Positions 62,965 to 64,000 of a stretch of 64,000 nucleotides of DNA are shown here, piece by piece. How positions within the stretch are numbered: position 1 is the stretch's first letter; each line of letters begins with the position of its first letter. The DNA comes from Triplophysa rosa (lineage: Eukaryota > Chordata > Actinopteri > Cypriniformes > Nemacheilidae). Location of the stretch: assembly GCF_024868665.1 (NCBI RefSeq), contig NC_079895.1, positions 10,499,945 through 10,563,944 on the forward strand, written 5' to 3'. The notes beneath the pieces are model-generated. The model was not told the origin of the DNA, ran no database searches, and saw only the letters and a program-made list of their open reading frames with translations. Made by a program: the position numbers and the translations under genes.

Positions 62965-64000
62965 AGAGTAAGGGACAAAAATAAAGAAGAGGGTGTTTTC
63001 CTGGCAATACACATCATGTCCGATCATCACTAGACAATTTAAAGTGTTTGTAATGGCATTAGCCACATTCTTATTCCATTAGTGTGCATGTGCATACTAC
63101 ATTTTCAAATGCATACGCAAGTATATGTGCATAGACCTCTAAGGCCAGTTTTATGGTATTAACATTTGGGTGTTTTAGCGCTATCCATCTGTGATTAGAT
63201 TGCTGAAAAGGGATGTTAATACCGGTATGAATGCACACACATTAACATGAGGACTGTTTAAAAAGAGCACAGTAAAAGTCAGCAATCCAAGGTCACATTA
63301 TTGTCCTGAAAGAACAAAGCACTAAGCACTTCTTCACACAAATCAAATTTGCACAAATAGCATCTGCACACAACCCAAGCACTTACAAAAAAAACCCTTA
63401 GAAGAAAAAACAAACTGGTTAAAATCAAGATTGTCGAGAATTGTTCGATTTCAAGAGTGTGGATGACATGTTAGCTTGAATGCACTGAATATTGCTGTGG
63501 ATTAAAGGCACAGTTCACCCAAAAATACAAATTCTGTCATCATTTATTCACCTTTGAGTTGTTCCAAACCTGTATGACTTTCTTTGTTCTGATGAACACA
63601 GAGAAAGATATTTGGAAAAATTCTTGGCCACCATTGACTACCATATAGTAGGAACAATTACAATGTTAGTCAAAAGTGCCCCAGAACTGTTTGCTTTTCT
63701 AAATTCTTCCAAATATCTTCTTTTGTGTTCAACAGAACAAAGACATTTATAATGCAATTTTTCCGACTGTAGTCAATGGTGGCCAAGAACTGTTTGGTTG
63801 CAAACATTCTTCCTGTGTTCATCAGAACAAACAAAATTTATACAGATTTAGAACAACTTGAGGGTGGGTAAATGAAGACAGAATTTTCATTTTTGTGTGA
63901 ACTGTGCCTTTGAAACCCTGGCCAAATGCATAAATGAAAATCAGGTTTGGGGGAAAAACATATTTTGATAGTTTACTTTGTAATACCGTATCAATATCTC
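62965..64000. other. sytl5 3' UTR and downstream flank with one MITE
   Basis: An AATAAA lies only about 16 bases past the stop (near 62980). No later obvious signal and no further gene is seen. By eye no convincing selenocysteine-insertion (SECIS) stem is apparent. Confidence 0.4.
63505..63915. mobile_element. Palindromic MITE, family C copy
   Basis: Termini attaaaggcacagttcaccc and gtgtgaactgtgcctttgaa. Downstream of sytl5. Confidence 0.8.

Overview
The window is vertebrate nuclear DNA, most likely from a cyprinid-type teleost. Genes are split by GT/AG introns, intergenic DNA is AT-rich, and the space between genes is filled with palindromic MITE families, LTR and LINE remnants and microsatellites of the kind abundant in carp-like fishes. 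The species cannot be named from the sequence.

Layout. (1) 0.3-2.8 kb, minus: 5' part of acp6 (lysophosphatidic acid phosphatase), running off the left edge. (2) 6.1-7.3 kb, minus: gja5 (connexin-40 type), intact. (3) 24.9-26.9 kb, plus: gja8 (lens connexin-50 type, with a long acidic tail like the teleost gja8a form), carrying a one-base frameshift and a two-codon deletion. gja5 and gja8 stand head to head across about 17.5 kb without a recognisable gene. acp6-gja5-gja8 is the same set found on human 1q21. (4) 28.5-33.3 kb, minus: a 12-exon coiled-coil/PRY-SPRY gene without a RING finger, with a TATA box and interferon-response-like sites, and exons of a broken paralogue beyond it. (5) 33.4-35.8 kb: a non-autonomous LTR retrotransposon with both LTRs and a 6-bp target duplication. 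(6) 36.2-37.7 kb: a decayed LINE. (7) 39.5-41.6 kb, plus: piga, complete, 481 codons. (8) 43.2-45.3 kb, plus: asb9, complete, 293 codons. (9) 46.1-63.0 kb, plus: sytl5, 16 coding exons, 684 codons, with one in-frame TGA where a zinc-binding cysteine is expected. piga, asb9 and sytl5 are all human X-linked genes.

The window therefore joins two ancient blocks (human 1q21-like and Xp-like), with the SPRY gene, LTR element and LINE lying at the join. The genes do not form one pathway: phospholipid phosphatase, gap junctions, a candidate immune effector, GPI-anchor synthesis, an E3 substrate receptor and a Rab27 effector for vesicle traffic.

Most notable: the disrupted gja8; the TGA-for-Cys in sytl5; the unusual SPRY gene; a 1.2-kb DNA transposon with ACGT-rich ends; a near-perfect 43-bp inverted repeat; and two LTR insertions of one family with 6-bp GTAWAY target duplications. 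All calls come from reading the sequence; no alignment or database search was run.
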